The notes: generated by a model from the letters alone, not told the origin. 64,000 nucleotides of DNA from Cohnella endophytica (GCF_003628305.1 NZ_RBZM01000017.1:1-64000), one strand, 5' to 3'. Shown: positions 7,153 to 14,502, numbered from the stretch's first letter. Program-made: numbers and translations.

Positions 7153-8019
7153 TTAAGATTGAATTTCGTTTACGATTTGACGGAGAGCCTCATCAAGCGG
7201 CGTGTTCGGACGTCCTAGCAACTTCACGAAATCATCACTCTCGACCTCCAAAGCTCCATCGCGAATCGCGCTCTGAATCCCAACCAAAAACGGAACGAAC
7301 GGTTCAGGAACGCCCGCGCCGCTCATGATGCTGGCATATGTGGCGTCATCCACTTGTTGGACGGGAACTTCCCGGCCCAAGATGCCGGCAAGCATCGAAG
7401 CCAACTCTTCTTGCGAAGTAAGCTTGCCTGACAACTCATAAACGGTATTCTCGTGGCCTTCGCCGGACAGTACCGCCGCTGCTGCCCGGGCATAGTCGCG
7501 ACGTGTCGCCCAACCTACTTTGCCGGATCCCGCTGAAGTTAACCAAGGCGCTCCTCCAAGGACCGCTTGAATGCTGCTGGTCTCGTTCTCCAAGTACCAG
7601 TTGTTGCGCAGGAAGGAATAAGGGATACCCGTGTTTATAATTGCTTCCTCAGTGGCGCGATGCACAGGCGCCAGGAAAATCGTGTTCTCGCTTGCATTTC
7701 CTAGGCTAGTATACGCAATGAAACCGACATTAGCTCGCTGAGCTGCAGCTACGGCAGCGGAATGTTGTCGAATCCGAGTGTCGTTGTCGCCGTCCGTGGA
7801 CACGATCAAGATGCGGTCGATACCCGCGAACGCTTTGTCCAGCGTTTCCGGTTGATCGAAATCTCCATGCCGTACGTCCACGCCGCGGGCGCGAAGGCTT
7901 TCCGCTTTCTCCGGGTTGCGGACGCTGACGGCCAGATTCTCGGCCGGTACGGTTTCCAACAACGTCTCTATTACGATCGATCCCAATTTCCCGGTTACGC
8001 CAGTCACTAAAATTTTCAT
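7153..8019 (-). CDS. NmrA-like NAD(P)H-binding oxidoreductase (QOR2/YtfG type)
   Basis: Atypical SDR of 288 aa with the N-terminal nucleotide motif GVTGKLG (residues 7-13) and the characteristic SLGNASENTIFLAPVHRATEEAI and RNNWYLEN segments of the NmrA/QOR2 group. Members act as NAD(P)H-dependent quinone reductases or redox-sensing proteins. GGAGGAATT precedes the ATG. It lies downstream of an Rrf2 regulator on the same strand, with a terminator between them, and has its own operator (8059-8081) matching one before the regulator, so it is probably that regulator's target. Confidence 0.88.
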   Translation of the reverse strand: MKILVTGVTGKLGSIVIETLLETVPAENLAVSVRNPEKAESLRARGVDVRHGDFDQPETLDKAFAGIDRILIVSTDGDNDTRIRQHSAAVAAAQRANVGFIAYTSLGNASENTIFLAPVHRATEEAIINTGIPYSFLRNNWYLENETSSIQAVLGGAPWLTSAGSGKVGWATRRDYARAAAAVLSGEGHENTVYELSGKLTSQEELASMLAGILGREVPVQQVDDATYASIMSGAGVPEPFVPFLVGIQSAIRDGALEVESDDFVKLLGRPNTPLDEALRQIVNEIQS

Positions 8020-8058
8020 CGCAATTCCTCCATTATGATTAATTTATTTTCTCCCATC

Positions 8059-8081
8059 GTTATAACCATTTTAGTTACAAC
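8059..8081. promoter_or_regulatory. Putative Rrf2 operator before the NmrA-like gene
   Basis: The core TAACCATTTTAGTTAC closely matches the copy before the Rrf2 gene (TAACCATTGTAGTTAC, one mismatch). Both are imperfect dyads with GTWRTAAC and GTTAC arms. The site lies 40-62 bases upstream of the start codon, over the expected promoter. Confidence 0.7.
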
Positions 8082-8089
8082 AAAGGTAT

Positions 8090-8111
8090 AAAAAAAGCTC
8101 TAAGAGCTTTT
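8090..8111 (-). terminator. Terminator after the Rrf2 gene
   Basis: AAAGCTC-taa-GAGCTTT stem directly after the stop codon, followed on the minus strand by about seven T residues. Confidence 0.8.
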
Positions 8112-8112
8112 A

Positions 8113-8529
8113 TTACACGAACTGAGCCGCAAGCTGACTTAAGTTCACTTGAGCCAATCTTTGTTCCATCGCGGATTGGGCTTCCTTCATTTCCGCACGA
8201 AGAGCTGCCTCGATGTTCCGGCCAACCGGGCACTCGGGATTCGGTTCATCGTGGAAATTAAACAGTTGACCATCCTCGATGACTTCCACGGCGCGGTATA
8301 CGTCCAGAAGCGTGATCTGATCCCGATCCTTGAGCAAGGAAGCGCCGCCCACCCCGGGACGAATGTCCACTAACCCCGCCTTCTTGAGCATCCCCATAAT
8401 TCTGCGGATGATAACGGGATTCGTGTTCACACTGCCCGCAATGTAATCGCCGGTACAATCTTTGGAGCTAACGGCGATCAGAGAAAGGATATGGACAGCA
8501 ATGGAAAATCTGCTACTAATCTGTTTCAC
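8113..8529 (-). CDS. Rrf2-family transcriptional regulator (YwnA-like)
   Basis: A 138-aa winged-helix protein. SRFSIAVHILSLIA at the N-terminus and the wing motif IRPGVGGASLLK are typical of Rrf2 proteins, and the C-terminal region contains ECPVGRNIE. It lacks the compact three-Cys cluster of IscR/NsrR, so an iron-sulfur cofactor is doubtful; a redox-reactive cysteine is possible. The start is a GTG with GGTGATG upstream. It probably represses itself and the NmrA-like oxidoreductase through the shared dyads. Confidence 0.9.
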   Translation of the reverse strand: MKQISSRFSIAVHILSLIAVSSKDCTGDYIAGSVNTNPVIIRRIMGMLKKAGLVDIRPGVGGASLLKDRDQITLLDVYRAVEVIEDGQLFNFHDEPNPECPVGRNIEAALRAEMKEAQSAMEQRLAQVNLSQLAAQFV

Positions 8530-8543
8530 TAAGCATCACCACC

Positions 8544-8563
8544 GTTGTAACCATTGTAGTTAC
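8544..8563. promoter_or_regulatory. Putative Rrf2 autoregulatory operator
   Basis: GTTGTAACCATTGTAGTTAC contains the dyad GTAAC-n7-GTTAC and lies 15-34 bases upstream of the Rrf2 start codon. It is the second copy of the motif at 8059-8081. Confidence 0.7.
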
Positions 8564-8712
8564 TTCGAAACGCAATGTCAACCCATGACCAATTTATTCT
8601 CGGCCATTAGAGAAAAACTTAATCGATAAATCGAACGTCGTTTCGCTGTCGAATATGATAGAATAGGGCGAGTTTCAAAGCAAGGAAAACGGGGCGAGGA
8701 GCAAGATTCTGA

Positions 8713-9339
8713 ATGTTATTAATTCATCTATTCATCTATTTAGGTATCATAGCGGCAGGGGTTTCGGGAGCGCTCGTCGGGATCAAAAAAGAGCTCGACT
8801 TATTCGGCGTCGTTTGTTTATGCATTGCAACTTCGCTAGGCGGAGGAATCGTTCGCGATATTTTGATCGGAAACCTGCCTCCCGCGGCTTTCGTCGATGC
8901 AAAGTATTTTTTCGTTAGCTTGACATCCGGTCTGTTCACATGGATTTTCTACCAGAAAATCAAACGGATGAATCATCTCGTCATCAGCGACGCGATCGGC
9001 CTCGGCGTATTTACGGCGGTCGGCTCCAATACCGCAATGTCCCTATTTAGCGACAACTACTTTTTAATCTTGTCCATGGGGCTAATCACAGGTATCGGCG
9101 GAGGCGTTCTACGGGATATTTTTTCTAAGGAAATCCCTTATGTATTCAAAAAAGAAGTCTATGCCATCGCATCGATCGTAGGCGCTTTAAGCTTTATTCT
9201 CATTCACGGGACGGTCTCCAATACCTTCGCCATGTACGTCTGCTTGCTTGTCACGTTTTTAATTCGCATCATTGCGGTCATCTATAAAATAAACTTCCCC
9301 ATCTACCGCGAAAAGACGGATCTCCCCTCTAATCTTTAA
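8713..9339 (+). CDS. TRIC-family (UPF0126/YvgT-like) membrane protein
   Basis: A 208-aa protein with seven predicted membrane helices in two homologous halves, each with the hallmark glycine motif: SLGGGIVRDIL (41-51) and GIGGGVLRDIF (127-137). Prokaryotic members form homotrimeric cation channels; some are described as glycine uptake proteins. The start is ATG with GAGGAGC upstream. It is the only plus-strand gene in this stretch and stands alone. Confidence 0.88.
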   Translation: MLLIHLFIYLGIIAAGVSGALVGIKKELDLFGVVCLCIATSLGGGIVRDILIGNLPPAAFVDAKYFFVSLTSGLFTWIFYQKIKRMNHLVISDAIGLGVFTAVGSNTAMSLFSDNYFLILSMGLITGIGGGVLRDIFSKEIPYVFKKEVYAIASIVGALSFILIHGTVSNTFAMYVCLLVTFLIRIIAVIYKINFPIYREKTDLPSNL

Positions 9340-9354
9340 CTCCGCCATGAATCA

Positions 9355-9366
9355 GGGGGGGGGGGG
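9355..9366. repeat. 12-base poly-G tract
   Basis: An uninterrupted run of 12 G lies 16 bases after the TRIC stop codon, partly pairing with the downstream CGCCCCC. It may be a length-variable tract or a region of uncertain base calling. Confidence 0.8.
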
Positions 9367-9443
9367 CGTCGCACTCCCGCCCCCTCTGTTGGCTCATCGC
9401 AATCCGACTTTCACCCAAAGATTGCGCTCATGCTGGACGCAAC

Positions 9444-9470
9444 AAAAAACCCTTGCTTTCGCAAGGGTTT
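9444..9470 (-). terminator. Terminator of the Glu-Lys-Leu tRNA operon
   Basis: Perfect stem AAACCCTTGC-tttc-GCAAGGGTTT followed on the minus strand by a T run, 14 bases after the tRNA-Leu CCA end. Confidence 0.9.
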
Positions 9471-9483
9471 CTTCATAATAATA

Positions 9484-9570
9484 TGGTGCGGTCGAGAGGA
9501 CTCGAACCTCCACGAGATTGCTCCCGCCAGCCCCTCAAGCTGGTGCGTCTGCCATTCCGCCACGACCGCA
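9484..9570 (-). tRNA. tRNA-Leu (anticodon GAG)
   Basis: An 87-base class II tRNA with acceptor TGCGGTC/GACCGCA, encoded CCA, a long variable arm and anticodon stem-loop CCAGC-TTGAGGG-GCTGG giving GAG. It is the last gene of a three-tRNA operon. The tRNA-Leu at the equivalent place in B. subtilis is an integration site for a conjugative element, but no integrase or direct repeat is seen here. Confidence 0.95.
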
Positions 9571-9617
9571 TATTCTTTTGTCGTCCGATCCGGCTCTCGC
9601 CTTACGGAGTAATAAAC

Positions 9618-9693
9618 TGGTGAGCCATGAAGGACTCGAACCTTCGACACCCTGATTAAAAGTCAGGTGCTCTACCAACTGAGCTAATGGCTC
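9618..9693 (-). tRNA. tRNA-Lys (anticodon TTT)
   Basis: A 76-base cloverleaf with acceptor GAGCCAT/ATGGCTC, anticodon loop CTTTTAA and encoded CCA. Middle gene of the operon. Confidence 0.96.
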
Positions 9694-9697
9694 GCAA

Positions 9698-9772
9698 TGG
9701 TGACCCCTAGGGGATTCGAACCCCTGTTACCTCCGTGAAAGGGAGGTGTCTTAACCGCTTGACCAAGGGGCC
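9698..9772 (-). tRNA. tRNA-Glu (anticodon TTC)
   Basis: A 75-base cloverleaf with acceptor GGCCCCT/AGGGGTC (one G-T pair), anticodon loop CTTTCAC and encoded CCA. First gene of the operon, four bases from tRNA-Lys. Confidence 0.96.
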
Positions 9773-9827
9773 TAAACCGGTCTGCGATTACCGTTCTTCG
9801 AGGTGCTCGTTTCAGACGACAAAAATG

Positions 9828-9856
9828 ATTATATCCCACGCGCAAGCCAAGTGCAA
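9828..9856 (-). promoter_or_regulatory. Promoter of the tRNA-Glu-Lys-Leu operon
   Basis: Minus-strand TTGCAC, a 17-base spacer and a perfect TATAAT, with the -10 about 55 bases upstream of tRNA-Glu. Between this promoter and the terminator at 10061 I see no gene, only the palindrome at 10042-10057. Confidence 0.85.
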
Positions 9857-10041
9857 GTCCTTTTTCGAAAAAATCCAAAGTTTTTTATTATCCATTATAT
9901 GGGCGGAATTATTCAACCCAGAGTTTCTGTTTTCGAACGGACAGTACCAGAGGTCCTCCTCTGTTATGATGCCCATGCGAGCATTTCGTTCAGTCCGATT
10001 ATCGGCGCGAAAGACGAATAATGGCGGAATTGAATTGATTC

Positions 10042-10057
10042 TATGTTGGCCAACATA
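10042..10057. promoter_or_regulatory. Perfect 16-bp palindrome of unknown role
   Basis: TATGTTGGCCAACATA is a perfect dyad in the gap between the two tRNA operons, next to the terminator of the Asn-Ser operon. No gene starts nearby, so it may be a binding site left from a lost gene or a site for a global DNA-binding protein. Confidence 0.35.
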
Positions 10058-10060
10058 ATC

Positions 10061-10093
10061 AAAAAAAGCTCATCAGCGCAAGGCTGAGAGCTT
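10061..10093 (-). terminator. Terminator of the Asn-Ser tRNA operon
   Basis: Stem AGCTCxxCAGC-gcaa-GGCTGxxAGCT with a run of seven T on the minus strand. Confidence 0.8.
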
Positions 10094-10119
10094 CTTTAAG
10101 TCGGCTTATTGAAGTTACA

Positions 10120-10210
10120 TGGCGGGGAGAGAGGGATTCGAACCCTCGCACGCATTACACGTCTACTCCCTTAGCAGAGGAGCCCCTTATAGCCACTTGG
10201 GTATCTCCCC
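10120..10210 (-). tRNA. tRNA-Ser (anticodon GCT)
   Basis: A 91-base class II tRNA with acceptor GGGGAGA/TCTCCCC, a long variable arm, anticodon stem-loop with GCT in CTCTGCTAAGGGAG, and encoded CCA. Confidence 0.95.
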
Positions 10211-10211
10211 A

Positions 10212-10287
10212 TGGCTCCCCGAACAGGACTCGAACCTGTGACAACTCGATTAACAGTCGAGTGCTCTACCAACTGAGCTATCAGGGA
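10212..10287 (-). tRNA. tRNA-Asn (anticodon GTT)
   Basis: A 76-base cloverleaf with acceptor TCCCTGA/TCGGGGA (one G-T pair), anticodon loop CTGTTAA and encoded CCA. First gene of the operon, one base from tRNA-Ser. Confidence 0.95.
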
Positions 10288-10309
10288 ATGTTCAAAAGCG
10301 ACAAGTAGT

Positions 10310-10338
10310 AATTTATCATGTTTAGAAAATGAAGTCAA
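10310..10338 (-). promoter_or_regulatory. Promoter of the tRNA-Asn-Ser operon
   Basis: Minus-strand TTGACT, 17-base spacer, TAAATT, ending about 22 bases before tRNA-Asn. Confidence 0.8.
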
Positions 10339-10365
10339 GCATTTCTGAAAAGTTTTTTATAACTA

Positions 10366-10394
10366 TTGACTTGGAATCGAATACCAGGTAATTT
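10366..10394 (+). promoter_or_regulatory. Promoter of the TetR-family regulator gene
   Basis: TTGACT (10366-10371), a 17-base spacer and TAATTT (10389-10394). The -10 overlaps the putative TetR operator, the arrangement expected for autorepression. Confidence 0.7.
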
Positions 10395-10407
10395 ATTGAT
10401 TAATAAA
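10392..10407. promoter_or_regulatory. Putative TetR operator 1
   Basis: TTTATTGATTAATAAA, a near-perfect dyad. It differs at two central bases from the copy at 11021-11036. Confidence 0.65.
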
Positions 10408-10468
10408 TAAAGTTTTCAGAACACTAACATTGCAGTCATATCCCCCTATTAAGGAGACGGAAAGCATT

Positions 10469-10993
10469 ATGAGTTCTAAAGATGAAGTCGCTGCAAGCCG
10501 TAAAGATCAGATTCTGCGCAGCGCGGCCGATTTGTTCGCAACCCAAGGTTACTATAAGACGACTACCGCGCATGTAGCGGAAGCCGTAGGAGTCACTCAG
10601 CCTTATGTGTTCCATTTCTTCAAGTCCAAAGAACAGTTATATCTGGCGGTACTGGAGCATGCATTCAATCGCATGCAGAACGCTTTCGCGGCCGTTAACG
10701 CGCCCGCCGATCAATTGGCTCAGCAGATGGGCGAAGCCTTTAATACGCTGCTGGCAACCCATCGTAATGAATTATTGCTGCTCATGCAGTCTTACACGAC
10801 GCCCGAGCCTCAAGTCCGCCAGTTCGCGAAGGAGCGTTACTCGGAAATCTACGAAAGAGTCAAAGAACGCTTCGAGAACGCGGGGATCTCCGATGCCGGA
10901 CGGGAAGCCAGCGTATTCATCTCTTGCGGGCTAATCATTACGTTGTCCGAAATTTTGGAGATGCCGAAGTTGTCGCCATGGTGCGAATCTTGA
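10469..10993 (+). CDS. TetR-family transcriptional regulator
   Basis: About 174 aa from the ATG preceded by AAGGAGA. The N-terminal HTH reads SRKDQILRSAADLFATQGYYKTT, then VAEAVGVTQPYVFHFFKSKEQLY, the standard TetR recognition helix. The C-terminal ligand domain is diverged. It is followed by a DHA2-type efflux gene on the same strand, and near-identical dyads lie before both genes, so it most likely represses itself and the pump until an inducing compound binds. An in-frame start 13 codons upstream lacks a ribosome binding site. Confidence 0.88.
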   Translation: MSSKDEVAASRKDQILRSAADLFATQGYYKTTTAHVAEAVGVTQPYVFHFFKSKEQLYLAVLEHAFNRMQNAFAAVNAPADQLAQQMGEAFNTLLATHRNELLLLMQSYTTPEPQVRQFAKERYSEIYERVKERFENAGISDAGREASVFISCGLIITLSEILEMPKLSPWCES

Positions 10994-11020
10994 GCAATCA
11001 AGGTTCTTCCCTGACTTCAA

Positions 11021-11036
11021 TTTATTTATCAATAAA
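11021..11036. promoter_or_regulatory. Putative TetR operator 2
   Basis: TTTATTTATCAATAAA lies 27-42 bases before the MFS start codon and matches the dyad at 10392-10407 at 14 of 16 positions. Confidence 0.65.
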
Positions 11037-11062
11037 TAAAAAAATAAAGGAGAGATTTATTC

Positions 11063-12496
11063 ATGTTTACACCTGCACGCGTTAGATTACTGTTCGTCAC
11101 CTGTATCGCCTTGTTCATGGCCATGCTGGATAACCTGGTGCTCGGCGTCGCCCTTCCTTCCATCCAAGACGACCTGGGAGCTTCCCTGTCCGATCTGGAA
11201 TGGTTCATGAATGCTTACACGCTCGCATTCGCCGTATTGCTCATTCCCTTCAGCGTGCTCGGGGACACCATCGGCCGCAAAAAAGTATTTCTCGCCGGCG
11301 TCGTCGTCTTCACCTTAGGCTCGCTTTTCTCCGGCCTAAGCGACAGTTCGATCGGGCTAATCCTCTCTCGCGCTCTGCAAGGCGTCGGGGGAGCCGCGAT
11401 CGTGCCGCTTAGCCTTACGCTAGTCAATTCCGCATTCCCGCCTGAGAAACGGGCTGCGGCGCTTGGAATCTGGTCTGGTATTTCGGGTTTGGGACTCAGC
11501 ATCGGGCCTCTCGTCGGCGGATTGATTATGGAAGGCGCGCCTTGGCAAATGATTTTCTATGTTAACGTTCCGATCGGAGTGATCGCGTTCGTATTGGGAT
11601 TGAAATGGTTGCCGGAAACGCATGGTGCTCGCAAACCGTTCGATCCTATCGGTATCCTGCTACTGGTGTCGGGATTGTTCGGAATTATTTTCGGATTGGA
11701 AAGAGGCAATGCGGAAGGTTGGGGGACGTTTAACGTGTACGGTTCTCTTGCCGGAGGAGCGTTATTGTTAATCTTGTTCTATGCATGGATGAAAACGCGC
11801 CGCACTCCGTTCGTGAATTTCGACTTCTTCCGGAATAAAAACTACGCGTTCTACGCCTTCGCTGGCTTCTGGATGAACGCGGGCGTATTCGGGGCTATCT
11901 TCCTGCTTACCTTGTTCTTGCAGAAAGCCCAAGGCAATTCTCCGCTCGGAGCAGGCGTTAGGGAAATGGCATGGACGACGATGACGATGATCGCGGCTCC
12001 TCTAGCCGGTCTAGCCATCAATAAGCTCGGGAACAGAACCGTGCTGCTAAGCGGACTGTTGTTCCAAACCGCGGCCCTTGCATGGTTCGCCTTCCTCATC
12101 CGATCGCAAGGTTTCGATTTCCCATTCTTATACATGCTTGGGCCTATGATGTTAGCCGGAACCGGGATGGGACTCAGCTTCACGCCGTTATCCCATGGCT
12201 TGATCAGCTCCGTACCGGAGAATGCCTCAGGCGAAGCAAGCGGAATGGGCAATGCAACTCGCGAACTCGGCGGTGTATTCGGAATCGCGATCAGCGGATT
12301 GATCTTCCAATCGGGAGGCAGTATTCGCGCTCCGCAAGACTTCGCCCATCATATCGTGCCCAGCCTCGGCGTCGGCGCCGCGATGATGGCCCTAGCGTTC
12401 CTGGGTATCGCCCTGTTCGTCCGCGGGCGCACCACAGCTAAAGCGCCAAGTCCGGTTGTAGTTGATGCCGCTATTCCGGTTCCAACGAAGCCTTAA
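11063..12496 (+). CDS. DHA2-family MFS multidrug efflux transporter
   Basis: A 477-aa, roughly 14-helix drug:proton antiporter of the EmrB/QacA group. Motif D1 (LDNLVLGVALPSIQDDL) follows helix 1, motif A is GDTIGRKKVF, motif B is SRALQGVGGAAIVPLS, and the antiporter motif C is GISGLGLSIGPLVGG in helix 5. AAAGGAGAG precedes the ATG. The neighbouring TetR gene is the probable regulator. The substrate cannot be told from sequence. Confidence 0.92.
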   Translation: MFTPARVRLLFVTCIALFMAMLDNLVLGVALPSIQDDLGASLSDLEWFMNAYTLAFAVLLIPFSVLGDTIGRKKVFLAGVVVFTLGSLFSGLSDSSIGLILSRALQGVGGAAIVPLSLTLVNSAFPPEKRAAALGIWSGISGLGLSIGPLVGGLIMEGAPWQMIFYVNVPIGVIAFVLGLKWLPETHGARKPFDPIGILLLVSGLFGIIFGLERGNAEGWGTFNVYGSLAGGALLLILFYAWMKTRRTPFVNFDFFRNKNYAFYAFAGFWMNAGVFGAIFLLTLFLQKAQGNSPLGAGVREMAWTTMTMIAAPLAGLAINKLGNRTVLLSGLLFQTAALAWFAFLIRSQGFDFPFLYMLGPMMLAGTGMGLSFTPLSHGLISSVPENASGEASGMGNATRELGGVFGIAISGLIFQSGGSIRAPQDFAHHIVPSLGVGAAMMALAFLGIALFVRGRTTAKAPSPVVVDAAIPVPTKP

Positions 12497-12519
12497 CCCG
12501 CGGCCGCGGATACGATCCT

Positions 12520-13017
12520 TTAATTGATCGTCTTATCCACCCCGCTACCGCCTGCCTCGACCTGAGCATCAAACAGCTTCAATCGTCCCCGGCATCGCCC
12601 GCACGCATACTTTCGCGGGTCGGTCCGTCGCTTGCGCGGATAGCTCATTCCGCAGGCTTGGCAGAGCAGCACGTATTTTACCGGCAACCTTCTAGCAGCT
12701 CCCGGCAAGGGCTTGCAGTGTCGGGTTGCGCCGACTTCGACCAATAATCGTTTGAAGTCGGCATCCCGATGCTGGTATCCCTTGCGCTGCAGATGCAGAT
12801 GATAATGGCATAATTCATGCTTTATGATTGCTTCCGTCTCTTCCGCCCCGTGAACGGCGAGCTGATGGGGACTGATCTCGATATTGTGGCTCTTCGTGAA
12901 GTAACGTCCGCCAGTCGTCCGCAGCCTCGAATTAAACGACGCCCGATGCATGAACGGACGTCCGAAGAAGGCGAGCGATACCTTTTCGATCCATTGCTGC
13001 AGCTCTTGATCGTTCAT
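12520..13017 (-). CDS. sprT: SprT-like zinc metalloprotein
   Basis: A 165-aa SprT-domain protein (B. subtilis YdcK). It has the zinc motif HELCH (67-71) in an alpha-helical context and a C-terminal zinc ribbon with two CxxC pairs (CQACG and CGRCRG). The fold resembles the protease domain of eukaryotic Spartan; the bacterial function is not well established. AGGAGG precedes the ATG. In B. subtilis this gene lies near tex and cmpA, and all three are within about 10 kb here. Confidence 0.9.
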   Translation of the reverse strand: MNDQELQQWIEKVSLAFFGRPFMHRASFNSRLRTTGGRYFTKSHNIEISPHQLAVHGAEETEAIIKHELCHYHLHLQRKGYQHRDADFKRLLVEVGATRHCKPLPGAARRLPVKYVLLCQACGMSYPRKRRTDPRKYACGRCRGRLKLFDAQVEAGGSGVDKTIN

Positions 13018-13147
13018 GCCTTACCTCCTGGTTACATGCTCTTTATCCGGTCGAAATTAGCGGCGGATACGGCTTGTTCTACTTGAATTGTAGACTGTTG
13101 TTGGGCTACACTGTCAAGTAGAAAAGGTTGAGGGGAGAACTTGTCAT

Positions 13148-13504
13148 ATGCCTGAAATGTCTTACGTAATCTTGCAAGAAGAACAAGGCGGCCTTCTGTT
13201 CGTGGAGATGCCCGCATCCCATGCTTACCAGCTTAGCGCCTTGAATCTTCGACTTCATAAAGAATTGACCAAGCTAACGGCCGATAACGTGCCTAAGCTG
13301 CCCCGCGCGATCGCGGAATGCCGCGCCTTGGATTTGCTCGACGAGAATCAAACGCCGGCCGGAGGCCTTCAATACGTGAACGAGCTGGAACAAACTTTTT
13401 CTTCGATTCGCGAAGGTTCTTATCCGCTCGTGTCGCTGCTGACGGAAATCCGCGCGCTGCAAGCGCAATTGGAGCAATGGTACGAAGATGAGGATTTGCT
13501 GTAA
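13148..13504 (+). CDS. Conserved hypothetical protein (118 aa)
   Basis: I do not recognise a domain. The protein is acidic and predicted mostly helical, with no signal peptide or membrane segment. The N-terminus (YVILQEEQGGLLFVEMPASHAYQL) could form a short beta hairpin, and the C-terminus (LTEIRALQAQLEQWYEDEDLL) an acidic helix. GAGGGGAG lies upstream of the ATG. It precedes cmpA on the same strand by 87 bases, which only weakly suggests a sporulation link. Confidence 0.7.
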   Translation: MPEMSYVILQEEQGGLLFVEMPASHAYQLSALNLRLHKELTKLTADNVPKLPRAIAECRALDLLDENQTPAGGLQYVNELEQTFSSIREGSYPLVSLLTEIRALQAQLEQWYEDEDLL

Positions 13505-13591
13505 TCGCTGAACTCCGCATCGGACCTGCACGGTCATCCGCCTAATCCCATATGCTAATATACAGCATGAGACGGGAGGAGGACGTTTGGG

Positions 13592-13732
13592 ATGCCGCAA
13601 TGGCTTTGCAATCAGTTGATGTCCGCATTCCAGAAAAAAGATCGCCGGCAAATTCGTCTATTGAACGATTGCTGGTATTATTACCGCGCCAAGCCCGACA
13701 AAATGAATGAAACCTCAGGGACCAACCCTTGA
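13592..13732 (+). CDS. cmpA: Cortex morphogenetic protein CmpA
   Basis: A 46-codon gene whose product begins MPQWLCNQLMSAFQKKDRRQ and continues LLNDCWYYYR. This matches the short CmpA family (37 aa in B. subtilis), whose hallmark is IKLLNxCWYFYR. In B. subtilis CmpA delivers the morphogenetic protein SpoIVA for degradation by ClpXP and gates spore cortex assembly. GGAGGAGG lies about ten bases before the ATG. The C-terminal extension of about ten polar residues is longer than in B. subtilis. It marks the organism as a spore former. Confidence 0.9.
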   Translation: MPQWLCNQLMSAFQKKDRRQIRLLNDCWYYYRAKPDKMNETSGTNP

Positions 13733-13738
13733 ACTTCG

Positions 13739-13788
13739 AAAAAAGGATCTTCCGCCCCGCCTCCCGGCAGGACGTGAAGATCCTTTTT
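13739..13788. terminator. Bidirectional terminator between cmpA and the nitroreductase gene
   Basis: AAAAAGGATCTTC and GAAGATCCTTTTT form a long stem with T runs on both strands, between two convergent genes. Confidence 0.85.
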
Positions 13789-13809
13789 GCATCCTGTTTT
13801 TCAACTTGC

Positions 13810-14460
13810 TTAGAGAGTGAATTCGTTCCAGTTCGTTACTTCGTCGACGGCCAACCTCACGGAAGGATGGCCTTCTTTCACCGCTTTACCGACCGCGATA
13901 AGCATGACCGGAACGTAACGTTCGCCGATCCCGAATTCCTGCACGAATTTCGCCGCGTCATAACCGCCCATCGGAACAGTGTCGTAACCTCTCGCTTTTG
14001 CCGCAAGCATCAGTTGCATGGAAACGAGTCCTCCGTCGGTGTAGATGATTTTTTTCATGGCTTCAGGCGGAAGGGAAGAGAACATCTTCGTATAATTGGC
14101 AACGAAAGCCTCGCCGGTTTCCTTGGGCATATGTCCAGCTTCAACCGCGCGACCGAAAATCGTAGGGAGAAGCTTGTAGCTTTCCAAATCTCCCAGCACC
14201 GCGATGATCGCGGAAGCTTCGACGACTTGTTGTTGATTGTAAGCGATCGGGAGCAGCTTTTCTTTTAACGGCTGCGAATCGATAACAAGAAACCGCCAAG
14301 GTTGGCCGTTAGCGGAAGACGGGGCGAGAATCGCTTCGCTTAGCAGGTCGGTCATTTCTTCCTTGGAAATCTTGAAGTTCGGATCATAACTTCTAACCGA
14401 GCGGCGTTCGCGAACGACCGAAGAGAAGGCCGGGTTTTGAATCGTTTGTGTTTGCGTCAT
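13810..14460 (-). CDS. Nitroreductase-family flavoprotein
   Basis: FMN-dependent NAD(P)H oxidoreductase of 216 aa. The N-terminal FMN-phosphate motif RERRSVRSYDP, the LLSEAILAPSSANGQPWRF segment and the late VMLIAVGKA strand are characteristic. Members reduce nitroaromatics, quinones or flavins and often respond to electrophile stress. GGAGGAACC precedes the ATG. The next gene upstream on the strand is an Rrf2 regulator, and the region between holds four CACAGT-type half-sites, so redox-linked control is likely. Confidence 0.88.
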   Translation of the reverse strand: MTQTQTIQNPAFSSVVRERRSVRSYDPNFKISKEEMTDLLSEAILAPSSANGQPWRFLVIDSQPLKEKLLPIAYNQQQVVEASAIIAVLGDLESYKLLPTIFGRAVEAGHMPKETGEAFVANYTKMFSSLPPEAMKKIIYTDGGLVSMQLMLAAKARGYDTVPMGGYDAAKFVQEFGIGERYVPVMLIAVGKAVKEGHPSVRLAVDEVTNWNEFTL

Positions 14461-14502
14461 AATAGGTTCCTCCGTATCATTTTATATTCTGAGTCAAAAT
14501 CT

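Noticed and set aside
9411..9878. Short open frames across the tRNA genes
   Set aside because: They overlap clear tRNA cloverleaves and their terminator, with no coding features.
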